The translations under genes and the position numbers were made by a program. From a virus, in IMG/VR virus record IMGVR_UViG_3300042317_000620, positions 1-64,000 of that record: a DNA stretch of 64,000 bases, one strand, 5' to 3'. Positions within the stretch are counted from its first letter, which is position 1; each line of letters opens with the position of its first letter. This document shows, piece after piece, positions 1-5,840 of the stretch. Below the pieces are notes generated by a model. It was given only the letters and a program-made list of their open reading frames with translations. It searched no databases and had not been told where the DNA came from.

Positions 1-1
1 A

Positions 2-115
2 CAAGGTGAGATTTATATTGATGAAACATTTGATTTGTTTCTTACCATGTTAGGACTAAAAGATGAAGGATTTGATAGTCTTGATGAGTTGTTTGAAATT
101 TGGCGTAATCCATAA
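2..115 (+). CDS. 3' end of an unidentified gene cut by the left edge
   Basis: An open frame runs from the window edge to a TAA and gives 37 residues of C-terminus. The tail is acidic and rich in Phe, Leu, Asp and Glu, with motifs such as YIDETFDLF and DELFEIW, and it closes with IWRNP. It looks like the end of a globular helical protein, but I do not recognise the family. It is on the plus strand, opposite to the tail genes at the far end of the window. Codon use is AT-rich, like its neighbours. Confidence 0.6.
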   Translation, partial: QGEIYIDETFDLFLTMLGLKDEGFDSLDELFEIWRNP

Positions 116-280
116 ATAGATCGGCGCAAGTTTTTCCAATACTGTAGATGGTGTGTTGGAATTACTGGCAACTTTTTTCTTACATTCTCATCTTGATCTA
201 ACGCGGCCCAACGCAGCAGCGCATGGGCCTCGAGGGTACAAATCATATCAAATTGGACATATCAGACAAACCCTATTTCC

Positions 281-330
281 CCAAACCTTATTACGAAGAC
301 AATTATATTTTCCCAAACCCTTATTACGAA
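281..330 (+). repeat. Two direct copies of a CAAACCTTATTACGAA-like element
   Basis: Copies at 281-297 and 312-330 read CCAAACCTTATTACGAA and CCAAACCCTTATTACGAA. A looser version, CAAACCT followed by TTATTACGAAA, recurs at 730-755. The second copy sits just upstream of a TATAAT box, where an activator or repressor would bind. The element is visible; the regulatory role is inferred. Confidence 0.5.
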
Positions 331-361
331 ACATTTTAAAAAATCCCAGAAACTTTAGTGT

Positions 362-373
362 TATAATTGTTCT
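362..373 (+). promoter_or_regulatory. Leaderless promoter (-10 TATAAT, 6 nt before ATG)
   Basis: TATAAT at 362-367 is followed by exactly 6 nt and then the ATG of the next gene, so transcription should start at or next to the start codon. No Shine-Dalgarno sequence precedes the ATG. No clear -35 box is seen at 17-18 nt. Confidence 0.6.
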
Positions 374-670
374 ATGAGTCCAAGAAACCATTTTACTAAG
401 GCTATATATGGCCCTTATTACTTATCTTCTAAACATTACGATATACCTACAAACCCCCAAACAAGGTTTGAAGTATTTACCCATAGGGTGTTTAAGTATA
501 CTGGTATAAGTAAGGTTATAGATCTTATTAAATCCCCTGGAAAAATTACTCCTAACCATCCCCTGCCAGAAGTACCGCAGGTGCAGCCGAAGGTAGTAAA
601 GCCAGCCACCCAGGAAGAGATTGACGCCTACAATTTTCGGCGGGAACAACGTAAACAATCTAATCAATAA
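374..670 (+). CDS. Small basic protein of unknown function, leaderless
   Basis: A 98-residue protein that is basic and rich in Tyr, Pro and Lys, with a proline-rich stretch around residues 60-80 and a Glu/Arg/Gln-rich C-terminus. No cysteines, membrane segments or known motif are visible. Translation probably starts at the first ATG because a TATAAT box lies only 6 nt upstream. It is first in a set of small rightward genes with the same promoter design and is likely an early host-takeover or regulatory protein (inference from position and size). An overlapping antisense frame is treated as a shadow. Confidence 0.6.
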   Translation: MSPRNHFTKAIYGPYYLSSKHYDIPTNPQTRFEVFTHRVFKYTGISKVIDLIKSPGKITPNHPLPEVPQVQPKVVKPATQEEIDAYNFRREQRKQSNQ

Positions 671-1117
671 TACCCCTATATAGAACATTACGATACCAAA
701 CCTTTTTTCCTGGTTTTCTTTTATTTATCAAACCTTTATATAATTTTATTACGAAATACTTTAAAATATCCTGGAATTTGTTACCAAATTGTTATACATA
801 TTTGGCAACTTGACAAACCTTTATATCTATGATATGGGGGATATGGGGTTTGGGATATAAGGTTTGAAGGTTTGATGGTTTGAAGATATAAGGTTTGGAG
901 ATAAGAGGTTTGGCCCCTAGACATTACGGCCCCATCTGTATAAGCGCTCCATAACCCATTACTCTCCACTTTCCTCCACTATACACCAAACACTTATATC
1001 TCAGTAACATTTATTTCATCCAAACCTCCCTATTACAATAGCCTTTATAGGTCATATAAGCCTATTTGCGAGGGGATATCAAACACCCAAACCATACTTC
1101 TTGGCCATAAAGTAGTA
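671..1117. other. Gene-free AT-rich region with iterons; possible origin or control region
   Basis: About 450 bp without a credible gene. The left half holds clustered repeats of CAAACCTT(T)ATAT in both orientations and several ATTACGA motifs. The right half (about 930-1110) shows no further repeats beyond CAAAC-like words. Iterons plus AT-richness between coding blocks is typical of replication origins or multi-operator control regions; which one applies cannot be decided from sequence. Confidence 0.55.
729..913. repeat. Iteron cluster: CAAACCTTTATATC and inverted GATATAAGGTTTG
   Basis: Direct copies TCAAACCTTTATATA (729-743) and CAAACCTTTATATC (814-827). Inverted copies GATATAAGGTTTG at 854-866 and 885-897 are identical over 13 nt, and a variant GATAAGAGGTTTG sits at 900-912. 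Between the inverted copies GGTTTGAA-type 8-mers are tandem at 861, 869 and 877. Such mixed direct and inverted iterons commonly bind an initiator or repressor. Confidence 0.6.
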
Positions 1118-1130
1118 TATAATTGAGAGT
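1118..1130 (+). promoter_or_regulatory. Leaderless promoter (TATAAT, 7 nt before ATG)
   Basis: TATAAT at 1118-1123 precedes the ATG at 1131 by 7 nt. There is no Shine-Dalgarno sequence and no good -35 at the usual spacing. Confidence 0.55.
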
Positions 1131-1247
1131 ATGTCCGACTATATGTGTGATATCTGTGATCGCTCTTTGGCCAAATATGTAACATTAAAAAATGCATATT
1201 GTAGTACATGCTATAGAGATGAAGTCCTATTGGATCAAATAGACTAA
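1131..1247 (+). CDS. 38-residue zinc-ribbon micro-protein
   Basis: A short frame encodes MSDYMCDICDRSL, then a second Cys pair in YCSTCYRDE, and ends LLDQID. The two CxxC knuckles 15 residues apart would coordinate one zinc ion, as in zinc-ribbon or treble-clef folds. Small zinc proteins of this kind in phages often bind host RNA polymerase or nucleic acid, but nothing specific is recognised. The start is supported by the leaderless -10 box. Its TAA overlaps the ATG of the next gene (TAATG), which argues that both are translated. Confidence 0.55.
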   Translation: MSDYMCDICDRSLAKYVTLKNAYCSTCYRDEVLLDQID

Positions 1248-1330
1248 TGTTTGATTTTAGGTCATATGAGTTTATATGTGTATCTATAAGTATAGTTCTT
1301 ATTGGTATCCTAGTGATTATTGCTTCTTGA
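1247..1330 (+). CDS. 27-residue single-pass membrane peptide
   Basis: Starts inside the stop codon of the zinc-ribbon gene (TAATG). Seven polar residues are followed by a hydrophobic stretch of about 20 residues (ICVSISIVLIGILVIIAS) that reaches the C-terminus, so it should be a one-span inner-membrane peptide. The overlap suggests translational coupling. Function unknown; a small toxin-like or membrane-signalling role is possible. Very short, so confidence is limited. Confidence 0.4.
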   Translation: MFDFRSYEFICVSISIVLIGILVIIAS

Positions 1331-1361
1331 CTTCCCCCGCAAAATTTGATACACTTTAGTT
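1327..1361 (+). promoter_or_regulatory. Near-consensus leaderless promoter (TTGACT-17-TACACT)
   Basis: TTGACT at 1327-1332, 17-nt spacer, TACACT at 1350-1355, then 6 nt to the ATG at 1362. Both boxes resemble the primary-sigma consensus and the geometry is that of a leaderless transcript. The -35 overlaps the end of the upstream peptide gene. Confidence 0.7.
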
Positions 1362-1484
1362 ATGAACAATCATAATTGTGATTTTAGATTTGACCTAGAT
1401 GGGCAGATAACCTGTTCTATCTGTGGTGCTATGGATGACGATATGAAACCAGATATTTTTGAGAGCCAGATAGATTTTGAATAA
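1362..1484 (+). CDS. 40-residue acidic Cys protein, leaderless
   Basis: Encodes MNNHNCDFRFDLDGQ followed by TCSICGAMDDDM and an acidic tail ending QIDFE. The H-x-C pair near residue 4-6 and the CxxC at about 18-21 could form a zinc knuckle. It has its own near-consensus promoter directly in front of the ATG. Family unknown. A short protein of this kind with a strong promoter is likely highly expressed early after infection (inference). Confidence 0.55.
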   Translation: MNNHNCDFRFDLDGQITCSICGAMDDDMKPDIFESQIDFE

Positions 1485-1494
1485 GAACGAATGT

Positions 1495-1590
1495 ATGAAG
1501 TGTGAGATGCATCACAAAGATCCTTTATTTTGGGATACTCATCAAACCATGACAGATGGTCATATTTGGTGTACTAAGAAAGGCAAGTGA
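1495..1590 (+). CDS. 31-residue His/Cys-rich peptide
   Basis: Starts MKCEMHHKDP and contains HIWCTKKGK at the end; the Cys and His spacing suggests a metal site. A TTG at 1477 in the same frame would add six residues with another Cys (MNKNEC) and overlap the previous gene; neither start has a strong ribosome-binding site. Its TGA overlaps the GTG start of the next gene (GTGA), the main reason to treat it as real. No known family. Confidence 0.4.
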   Translation: MKCEMHHKDPLFWDTHQTMTDGHIWCTKKGK

Positions 1591-1823
1591 TACTAGTGAC
1601 AAGACAAGAGATGGAAGCAAAGATAGAATCATTAAAGAGTTCTAAAGGTGGATGGACTAAGGCTTCCCTTGCATCCCTTGGAGTTCCTTGGCCTCCTCCT
1701 GCTGGTTGGAAAGCAAAACTTTTAAACGATACAGGATGTAGCCATACTTGGTATATGAGAGAACCAGGTATCCAGTGTACAAAATGTGGAGATATTTGGC
1801 AATCTGAGGATACTAACACATAG
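1587..1823 (+). CDS. Small phage protein with C-terminal zinc ribbon
   Basis: 78 residues from a GTG that overlaps the preceding stop; an internal ATG at residue 9 is an alternative start. The first half has a helix, then GGWTKASLASLGVPWPPP, a pattern I associate with small actinophage proteins of unknown function. The second half has CSHTW...CTKCGDIW, a zinc-binding CxxC plus Cys/His arrangement. Probably a nucleic-acid- or protein-binding accessory protein. It is the last of the first rightward gene cluster and faces the PstS gene. Confidence 0.65.
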   Translation: MILVTRQEMEAKIESLKSSKGGWTKASLASLGVPWPPPAGWKAKLLNDTGCSHTWYMREPGIQCTKCGDIWQSEDTNT

Positions 1824-1841
1824 TGCTCGTGTAGAGCATAA

Positions 1842-1877
1842 GGGTGTTTACTGTTCTATTTACCGCCGAACTTTAAG
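1842..1877. repeat. 36-bp repeat, copy 1 (end of pstS)
   Basis: Matches 2981-3016 at 30 of 36 positions in the same orientation. Read leftward it spans the stop codon of the PstS gene and continues into the 3' flank. In the +1 frame both copies encode KVRR followed by a stop (see findings). It does not form a clear hairpin, so it is not an obvious intrinsic terminator. Confidence 0.65.
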
Positions 1878-2916
1878 ACTTAGATCCAATTAGTGCAATT
1901 TGCGCTTTTGCTATAGTTAGCGCCGAGCCTGTAAGTGGAGAGTATTCCAATTTTTTGGCTGAAAGAGTAGCGCATGAAGTGGCAGTATACTTAAAGAATC
2001 CTTTGATTATATTTGCCTTATCGCTTGCTTGTGTTGGTGCTAGGCCATAAGAGAACGAGGATATGTTGTAAGCCTTCTTATCCTTGTTGTTATAGTTTGG
2101 AACAATGATGCCATTTCCTTCAGGCTCAAAATCACTTAGGAATGCAGAGGCTGCTTCAGATGTAGGTTGCATAAACACACCAGCACCATTTTCAATAAAT
2201 GCCTTAGCAAGATTTTGATTTGTAGCATAAGAAGATTCCATATATCCTATTGCGCCATTTGTACGTGCAACCTGAGATGCCATAAGATTAGTTCCAGCAA
2301 CAGAACTAAAAGTTCCTAAAGGTAATTGAGTTTTTGGAAATGCTTGTGTAAAAGACTTGTTTGGAGCCTTTGTCCAGATTGATGGAGCAATAGCACTAAG
2401 ATATTCTGTTACTACTTGAGTTGTTCCAGAACTATCTGCACGATAGAAAACCATTATTTGTAGGTTTGGTAGTTTTGGTTTTACTTTCTTTATAGTATTA
2501 TCTTTAACTATTTGAGGATCATTCCACTTTGTTATATCCCCTGCAAAAATTTTAGCCAATGTTTTTTTCTTTAATTGAATCTTGCCTTTGTACCCATCAA
2601 TTCTATATGCAATTGCAATAGGGCCTGCTACTAATGGAACATACACAAAATCTTTTTCTTTATTAATTTGTGAAGCAGCAACATCACTTGCTGCAAAATC
2701 AACAGTGCCTAGCATAAACATATTAATTCCAGCACCTGATCCTAGTGCTGTGTATTCTATGCTATGTCCAGAGGCTTTTCCATATTGAACACGGCATTCA
2801 TCAATAAAGTTAGCAATGAATGATGAACCAGAACCCGTAAGTTGATCTGCATGGGCTGGTTGGGCGATGAGTAAAGATGCAGCGATTGCTGCTACGATAA
2901 ATCTAGAAGATTTCAT
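1873..2916 (-). CDS. pstS: Phosphate-binding periplasmic-type protein PstS
   Basis: Substrate-binding protein of the high-affinity phosphate ABC transporter. A signal peptide (MKSSRFIVAAIAASLLIAQPAHA, cleaved before DQLTG) leads into a class II periplasmic-binding fold. Phosphate-contact motifs typical of PstS are visible: GSGSSF near residues 28-33, ALGSGAGI, FAASD, and ADSSGTTQ around 160. Length (347) is normal for the family. No pstA, pstB or pstC is nearby, so it would have to work with the host transporter or act alone; cyanophages carry pstS in the same solitary way. The -10 box TATCAT lies 6 nt before the ATG, indicating a leaderless mRNA. The stop codon lies in a repeat shared with the next leftward gene. 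Confidence 0.9.
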   Translation of the reverse strand: MKSSRFIVAAIAASLLIAQPAHADQLTGSGSSFIANFIDECRVQYGKASGHSIEYTALGSGAGINMFMLGTVDFAASDVAASQINKEKDFVYVPLVAGPIAIAYRIDGYKGKIQLKKKTLAKIFAGDITKWNDPQIVKDNTIKKVKPKLPNLQIMVFYRADSSGTTQVVTEYLSAIAPSIWTKAPNKSFTQAFPKTQLPLGTFSSVAGTNLMASQVARTNGAIGYMESSYATNQNLAKAFIENGAGVFMQPTSEAASAFLSDFEPEGNGIIVPNYNNKDKKAYNISSFSYGLAPTQASDKANIIKGFFKYTATSCATLSAKKLEYSPLTGSALTIAKAQIALIGSKS

Positions 2917-2928
2917 AATTTAATGATA
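2917..2928 (-). promoter_or_regulatory. Leaderless -10 box of pstS
   Basis: On the minus strand TATCAT (2923-2928) is followed by 6 nt and the pstS ATG. No good -35 box and no recognisable Pho box can be seen. Confidence 0.5.
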
Positions 2929-2980
2929 CCAGGAGTATTTTAATTTAGGGTAAATAGAAAAAGAACATCTAATTAACAGT

Positions 2981-3016
2981 AGGTGTTTGATGATCTATTT
3001 ACCTCCGAACTTTAAA
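2981..3016. repeat. 36-bp repeat, copy 2 (end of the Ig-like secreted gene)
   Basis: Second copy of the element at 1842-1877, again spanning a stop codon on the minus strand. The in-frame end is CTT TAA; skipping one base gives AAA GTT CGG AGG TAA, i.e. KVRR and a stop, as in copy 1. It also contains GGAGG, which here is not followed by a start codon on the minus strand. Confidence 0.65.
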
Positions 3017-4049
3017 GCCCATCGCCATTAATAATGGTTTCCTCGCCTGAATTTATATCTCGGATTACCATCTTAACTGTGTAGTTTCCAGTTGCTAATA
3101 GGTCAGATACATTTACTGTACCGCCGTTTCCATCAATTCCAATAGATGTAGTAGATCCATTCGGACCAACCACCATGATTGATGCTAAAGTAGTTGATGA
3201 ATTAAAATTTGCAATTGGGGCAAAAGATATGATGCCAGACTTTATATCTCCATTGACTACTGATTGAACTACTGGTGCAGAAATTGTAGCCTTATCTTGA
3301 ACTGAATCTCTAGAATTAACTAATACTGGAATATTTGCATCTGCAGTAATGATTGGAACATCTTGATGTGTAACTGATTGATCAGTTGTCGTATCTCTAA
3401 TCACGGTTTGAACCGTTACATATTCATTAGAAGGCAAATTGTTTATTGTAATAGGATTAGAAGTGTTGTCTGTTGCCACACTTGTAAACGAAATGCCGTT
3501 GGTAATAACCTGAACCTCAACTGTTTGATTAGGGTTGGTATTTACAGGGGGTGCAAGGGTGATTGATGTTGAATAATCAGAATTAACAGATGTGGATACA
3601 ACCTGTGTAGTTACAGGAATAGAAATGTCTTGATTAGCCAGTGGATTTGGATCAAGTGATTGAACTACTGTAACAGCGTCACCTTGATTAATTGCCTCTG
3701 CTTTTACATCGCCAGTCACAGATGTATAGTTTACCTTTAATCCTTCAGGCATTTTAGCCAAAAATGTTACATTTTTGATAGTCGCAAGGTTCAAAGAAGA
3801 TGCTGGAATGTATGCAGTAATATAAGAATTGCCTGAGTTTGCATTCCAATATACTATTTTTGCAATAACTCCGTACTCAATATACGCATAGGTTTTATTA
3901 TCTTGTGGAACTTCAACTGCTTCGTCAATAGAGATTACGAAATCTGGATTTTGTACTTGGCGTTCTGCGACATGCCAATACGCTTGGGATGGAATAGCAG
4001 AAAAAAGAGTGATAAGGGCTGATGCCACAATAGACTTAAATTTAAACAT
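3012..4049 (-). CDS. Secreted protein with Ig/FN3-like repeats
   Basis: 345 residues. A signal peptide (MFKFKSIVASALITLFSAIPSQA) precedes a beta-rich, Thr/Ser/Asn-rich extracellular region. Two related modules can be seen near residues 185-245 and 275-340: each has a hydrophobic VEVQVITNG or ASIMVVGPNG strand, a loop, and a closing V(Q/K)xVIRDxxxxxx strand, which is fibronectin-III or Ig-like in character. No catalytic motif. It is probably displayed on the infected cell or incorporated in the virion; I cannot tell which. It has a consensus promoter with an ordinary leader and an AAAGGAT site before the ATG. The gene ends in the same repeat as pstS. Confidence 0.7.
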   Translation of the reverse strand: MFKFKSIVASALITLFSAIPSQAYWHVAERQVQNPDFVISIDEAVEVPQDNKTYAYIEYGVIAKIVYWNANSGNSYITAYIPASSLNLATIKNVTFLAKMPEGLKVNYTSVTGDVKAEAINQGDAVTVVQSLDPNPLANQDISIPVTTQVVSTSVNSDYSTSITLAPPVNTNPNQTVEVQVITNGISFTSVATDNTSNPITINNLPSNEYVTVQTVIRDTTTDQSVTHQDVPIITADANIPVLVNSRDSVQDKATISAPVVQSVVNGDIKSGIISFAPIANFNSSTTLASIMVVGPNGSTTSIGIDGNGGTVNVSDLLATGNYTVKMVIRDINSGEETIINGDGL

Positions 4050-4078
4050 TTATATCCTTTGATAGTAGTTATGTATAA

Positions 4079-4107
4079 AGTATATCAAGTTTGGGTGTAC
4101 TTGTCAA
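4079..4107 (-). promoter_or_regulatory. Consensus sigma-70-type promoter (TTGACA-17-TATACT)
   Basis: On the minus strand TTGACA (4102-4107), a 17-nt spacer and TATACT (4079-4084) drive the secreted Ig-like gene. The transcript would carry a leader of about 25 nt with a ribosome-binding site. Confidence 0.85.
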
Positions 4108-4179
4108 CGCTGCATATAAGCAAGGTAGTTTAATATTACAAAAACAAACAAATAAATAAAGAAAATATACTTCATAGTG

Positions 4180-4191
4180 TATAATTGTAGC
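4180..4191 (+). promoter_or_regulatory. Leaderless promoter (TATAAT, 6 nt before ATG)
   Basis: TATAAT at 4180-4185 then 6 nt to the ATG at 4192. Only a weak TAAAGA sits at the -35 position. Confidence 0.6.
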
Positions 4192-4329
4192 ATGGACACT
4201 ATAGAGAAAAAGGACGCTTGTGCTTATTGTAATCACCCTGCCTTCTATAATGATATAGGATTAAATGATAAAGGTATGTTTGCAGTATTAAGTGTATGTA
4301 AGTGCCACCTTGAAAAGTATGCTCCATAA
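4192..4329 (+). CDS. 45-residue zinc-finger micro-protein, leaderless
   Basis: Begins MDTIEKKDACAYCNHPAF and ends VCKCHLEKYAP. The pattern CxxCxH ... CxCH gives four cysteines and two histidines, suitable for a compact zinc finger. It is followed directly by the -35 box of the next promoter. Like the other small rightward genes it has a leaderless promoter. No family is recognised. Confidence 0.55.
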   Translation: MDTIEKKDACAYCNHPAFYNDIGLNDKGMFAVLSVCKCHLEKYAP

Positions 4330-4364
4330 TTGACAGACTGACTTCTGTAAGATATACTTAATAC
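4330..4364 (+). promoter_or_regulatory. Consensus leaderless promoter (TTGACA-17-TATACT)
   Basis: Perfect TTGACA (4330-4335), 17-nt spacer, TATACT (4353-4358), 6 nt, then ATG. This is the clearest leaderless promoter in the window and validates the weaker examples. Confidence 0.85.
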
Positions 4365-4706
4365 ATGGAATCATTACTATTAGCAATTGCATTATTTTTG
4401 TCATCCCCCGCTGGACAAGATCCAAATAGGGAACTAATGTGGTTTGATGGATGTCAAAATATTACAGAACAACAATTAGACAACTCAACCTGGCAATATT
4501 CTTGCGGGGATAATGATATGATAGAACCACAAACTATAGAAGAATGGGTGGAACCAAATGCGGCAATCGAACACTTTAGCCTCACAAAACAAACAAAAGC
4601 GTTACCTAAAAAACAAAAAGCGTCTACAATCAAAGCCAAGCCTGTCAAGGCAGCAAAGACGGGAACAGGCAATAAGAGAAATCATGCTTCTAAACTACTT
4701 AAGTAA
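4365..4706 (+). CDS. Small exported or membrane-anchored protein with Lys-rich tail
   Basis: 113 residues. The N-terminus MESLLLAIALFLSSPAGQ is hydrophobic and could be a signal peptide or anchor. A short acidic domain follows with two Cys about 21 residues apart (DGCQN and YSCGDN) that could form a disulfide outside the cell. The C-terminal third is Lys/Ala-rich and strongly basic. Start fixed by the leaderless consensus promoter. A second frame (4558-4752) overlaps its tail and is not annotated. Function unknown. Confidence 0.6.
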   Translation: MESLLLAIALFLSSPAGQDPNRELMWFDGCQNITEQQLDNSTWQYSCGDNDMIEPQTIEEWVEPNAAIEHFSLTKQTKALPKKQKASTIKAKPVKAAKTGTGNKRNHASKLLK

Positions 4707-4741
4707 AACAGCAAAGCCAAGTCAAGAATCAGTTTCTAATA

Positions 4742-4906
4742 ATGATAAATAAAGTGAGTGGTCCTGATGATGATGGCTATATGCTTTATGCTAATTCAAA
4801 CAGACTGCTAGGATTTTGGGGCAATTTGTGTGGACTAGTGGCTACATTTTTTATTAATCAATCAATAAAACATGGAGATTATTTTGAAATATTAGACCAA
4901 GATTAG
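4742..4906 (+). CDS. 54-residue protein of unknown function
   Basis: Begins MINKVSGPDDDGYMLYANSN, has a hydrophobic middle (LLGFWGNLCGLVATFFI) that could cross the membrane once, and ends YFEILDQD. No strong ribosome-binding site is visible. Its end overlaps the end of the convergent nuclease gene by 15 bp. Real but uncertain; it fills an otherwise empty gap between genes. Confidence 0.4.
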   Translation: MINKVSGPDDDGYMLYANSNRLLGFWGNLCGLVATFFINQSIKHGDYFEILDQD

Positions 4907-5278
4907 GTCTATTGTAGTTTTTTTAAGTTCTTCTTCTGTCCAAAGTCCAACTTTAGAATCTCCGCCATATGATTTTGCCAAACCAGAATTTATAAGTTGA
5001 TCATTAACACTTACCTCTGACTTTAAATATATTTTGCCAAGATATCTTCCATACTTATCAGGTTTAGATACTTCTAGTTTTACAAGTTTGCCTTCTAGGT
5101 TCTTAACTAAAAACTCTTTAAGGGCTTTTCCAAGTGGTGTATTTTTTTCTGCAGTATCAATACCAGATAATCTAATTCTTTCTTTGTGCCATACACTAAA
5201 TCCAAGATCAATAAATACATCACAGGTATCACCATCAACTACCTTGTCAATTTTTGTATAATATGTATACATAGCCAT
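4892..5278 (-). CDS. Thermonuclease-like (staphylococcal nuclease fold) DNase
   Basis: 128 residues of an SNase domain: IDKVVDGDT (metal-binding Asp), RIRLSGIDTAE (catalytic Arg and Glu) and DKYGRYLGKIY (second catalytic Arg), the three signature blocks in order. It hydrolyses DNA or RNA in a Ca2+-dependent way in known members. No signal peptide, so it probably acts in the cytoplasm, for example in host DNA breakdown. A -10 box TATAAT (5286-5291) lies 7 nt before the start, so the mRNA may be leaderless. Confidence 0.85.
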   Translation of the reverse strand: MAMYTYYTKIDKVVDGDTCDVFIDLGFSVWHKERIRLSGIDTAEKNTPLGKALKEFLVKNLEGKLVKLEVSKPDKYGRYLGKIYLKSEVSVNDQLINSGLAKSYGGDSKVGLWTEEELKKTTIDLILV

Positions 5279-5279
5279 G

Positions 5280-5308
5280 TTGACAATTATAACATCGTTT
5301 GGTACAAT
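5280..5308 (+). promoter_or_regulatory. Consensus promoter (TTGACA-17-TACAAT) overlapping a divergent -10 box
   Basis: On the plus strand TTGACA (5280-5285), 17 nt, TACAAT (5303-5308); it would drive the thioredoxin gene and probably the tRNA array. The minus-strand TATAAT for the nuclease (5286-5291) lies inside its spacer, so the two polymerases must compete for the site. Confidence 0.75.
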
Positions 5309-5354
5309 TGAACTATAGAAACAGCCTATTTAACACTTTAGAAAGGTCTTGGTT

Positions 5355-5606
5355 ATGAAAGAACTTATTCACTTTACAGCAGATTGGTGTCAACCATGCA
5401 AGGCTATGGCGCCAATTGTTTATCAATTTAAAGATAAACATCCAGAAATTATATACACAAAGATAGATGTAGATGAAAATCCAGATGCTGCTCAATTTTT
5501 TAATGTAAAAGGAGTTCCAACTTTTATATCTCAAATAGAGGGACTTAATCATGATCGAAGAACTGGTAAGTCTACTTTGTTTCAATTAGAATCACTGTTC
5601 GGATAA
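5355..5606 (+). CDS. Thioredoxin
   Basis: 83-residue thioredoxin fold with the active site WCQPCK near residues 9-14, the conserved TKIDVDENPDAAQFFNV segment and the cis-proline motif GVPTF. It is shorter than bacterial TrxA (about 108) because it lacks the first strand and helix, like phage minimal thioredoxins and glutaredoxins. The ATG chosen has AGAAAGG 8 nt upstream; a TTG two codons earlier is too close to that site. Likely supplies electrons to ribonucleotide reductase or other reductases. Just upstream of the tRNAs. Confidence 0.9.
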   Translation: MKELIHFTADWCQPCKAMAPIVYQFKDKHPEIIYTKIDVDENPDAAQFFNVKGVPTFISQIEGLNHDRRTGKSTLFQLESLFG

Positions 5607-5612
5607 AACTTA

Positions 5613-5686
5613 GCACCAGTAGCCAAGTTGGTTAAGGCCCCGAACTCATAATTCGGTTATCGTAGGTTCAAGTCCTACCTGGTGTA
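5613..5686 (+). tRNA. tRNA with CAT anticodon (Met, or Ile2)
   Basis: Acceptor stem GCACCAG/CTGGTGT (one G-T pair), anticodon stem CCGAA/TTCGG with loop CTCATAA, T-arm TAGG-TTCAAGT-CCTA. No encoded CCA. Whether it is elongator Met or a lysidine-modified Ile tRNA cannot be settled by eye. Confidence 0.9.
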
Positions 5687-5690
5687 CTAA

Positions 5691-5764
5691 TGGTCTGTAG
5701 CACAATTGGCAGTTGCACTCGGCTGTTAACCGAGATGTTGTAGGTTCGAGTCCTACCAGACCAG
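5691..5764 (+). tRNA. tRNA-Asn (GTT)
   Basis: Acceptor TGGTCTG/CAGACCA, anticodon stem CTCGG/CCGAG with loop CTGTTAA, T-arm GTAGG-TTCGAGT-CCTAC. Four nucleotides after the previous tRNA, suggesting one precursor. No encoded CCA. Confidence 0.93.
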
Positions 5765-5767
5765 CAA

Positions 5768-5839
5768 GGCACCATCGTCTATCGGTTAGGACATCGCCCT
5801 TTCACGGCGAAAAGACGGGTTCGACTCCCGTTGGCGCTA
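5768..5839 (+). tRNA. tRNA-Glu (TTC)
   Basis: Anticodon stem TCGCC/GGCGA with loop CTTTCAC and a T-arm built on GACGGGTTCGACTCCCGT. The acceptor GGCACCA/TGGCGCT has one A-C mismatch and one G-T pair, unusual but tolerable. Confidence 0.9.
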
Positions 5840-5840
5840 C

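Larger units (their letters stand above)
116..373. other. Non-coding spacer with a GC-rich island and direct repeats
   Basis: No convincing complete gene. A GC-rich patch near 202-236 contrasts with the surrounding AT-rich DNA. Read on the minus strand it encodes a fragment resembling a leucine-rich-repeat-variant (LRV) motif, but only if a -1 shift occurs at an A-AAA-AAG run (see findings). Two copies of a CAAACC-TTATTACGAA element follow, then a -10 box for the next gene. Confidence 0.5.

Noticed and set aside
781-969. 62-codon minus-strand frame in the iteron region
   Set aside because: It is read through the repeats, has no ribosome-binding site and no protein-like composition.
4558-4752. 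Plus-strand frame overlapping the Lys-rich tail of the exported protein
   Set aside because: It is low-complexity Lys/Gln/Arg read from A-rich DNA in another frame; a 23-codon start at 4684 is possible but unsupported.
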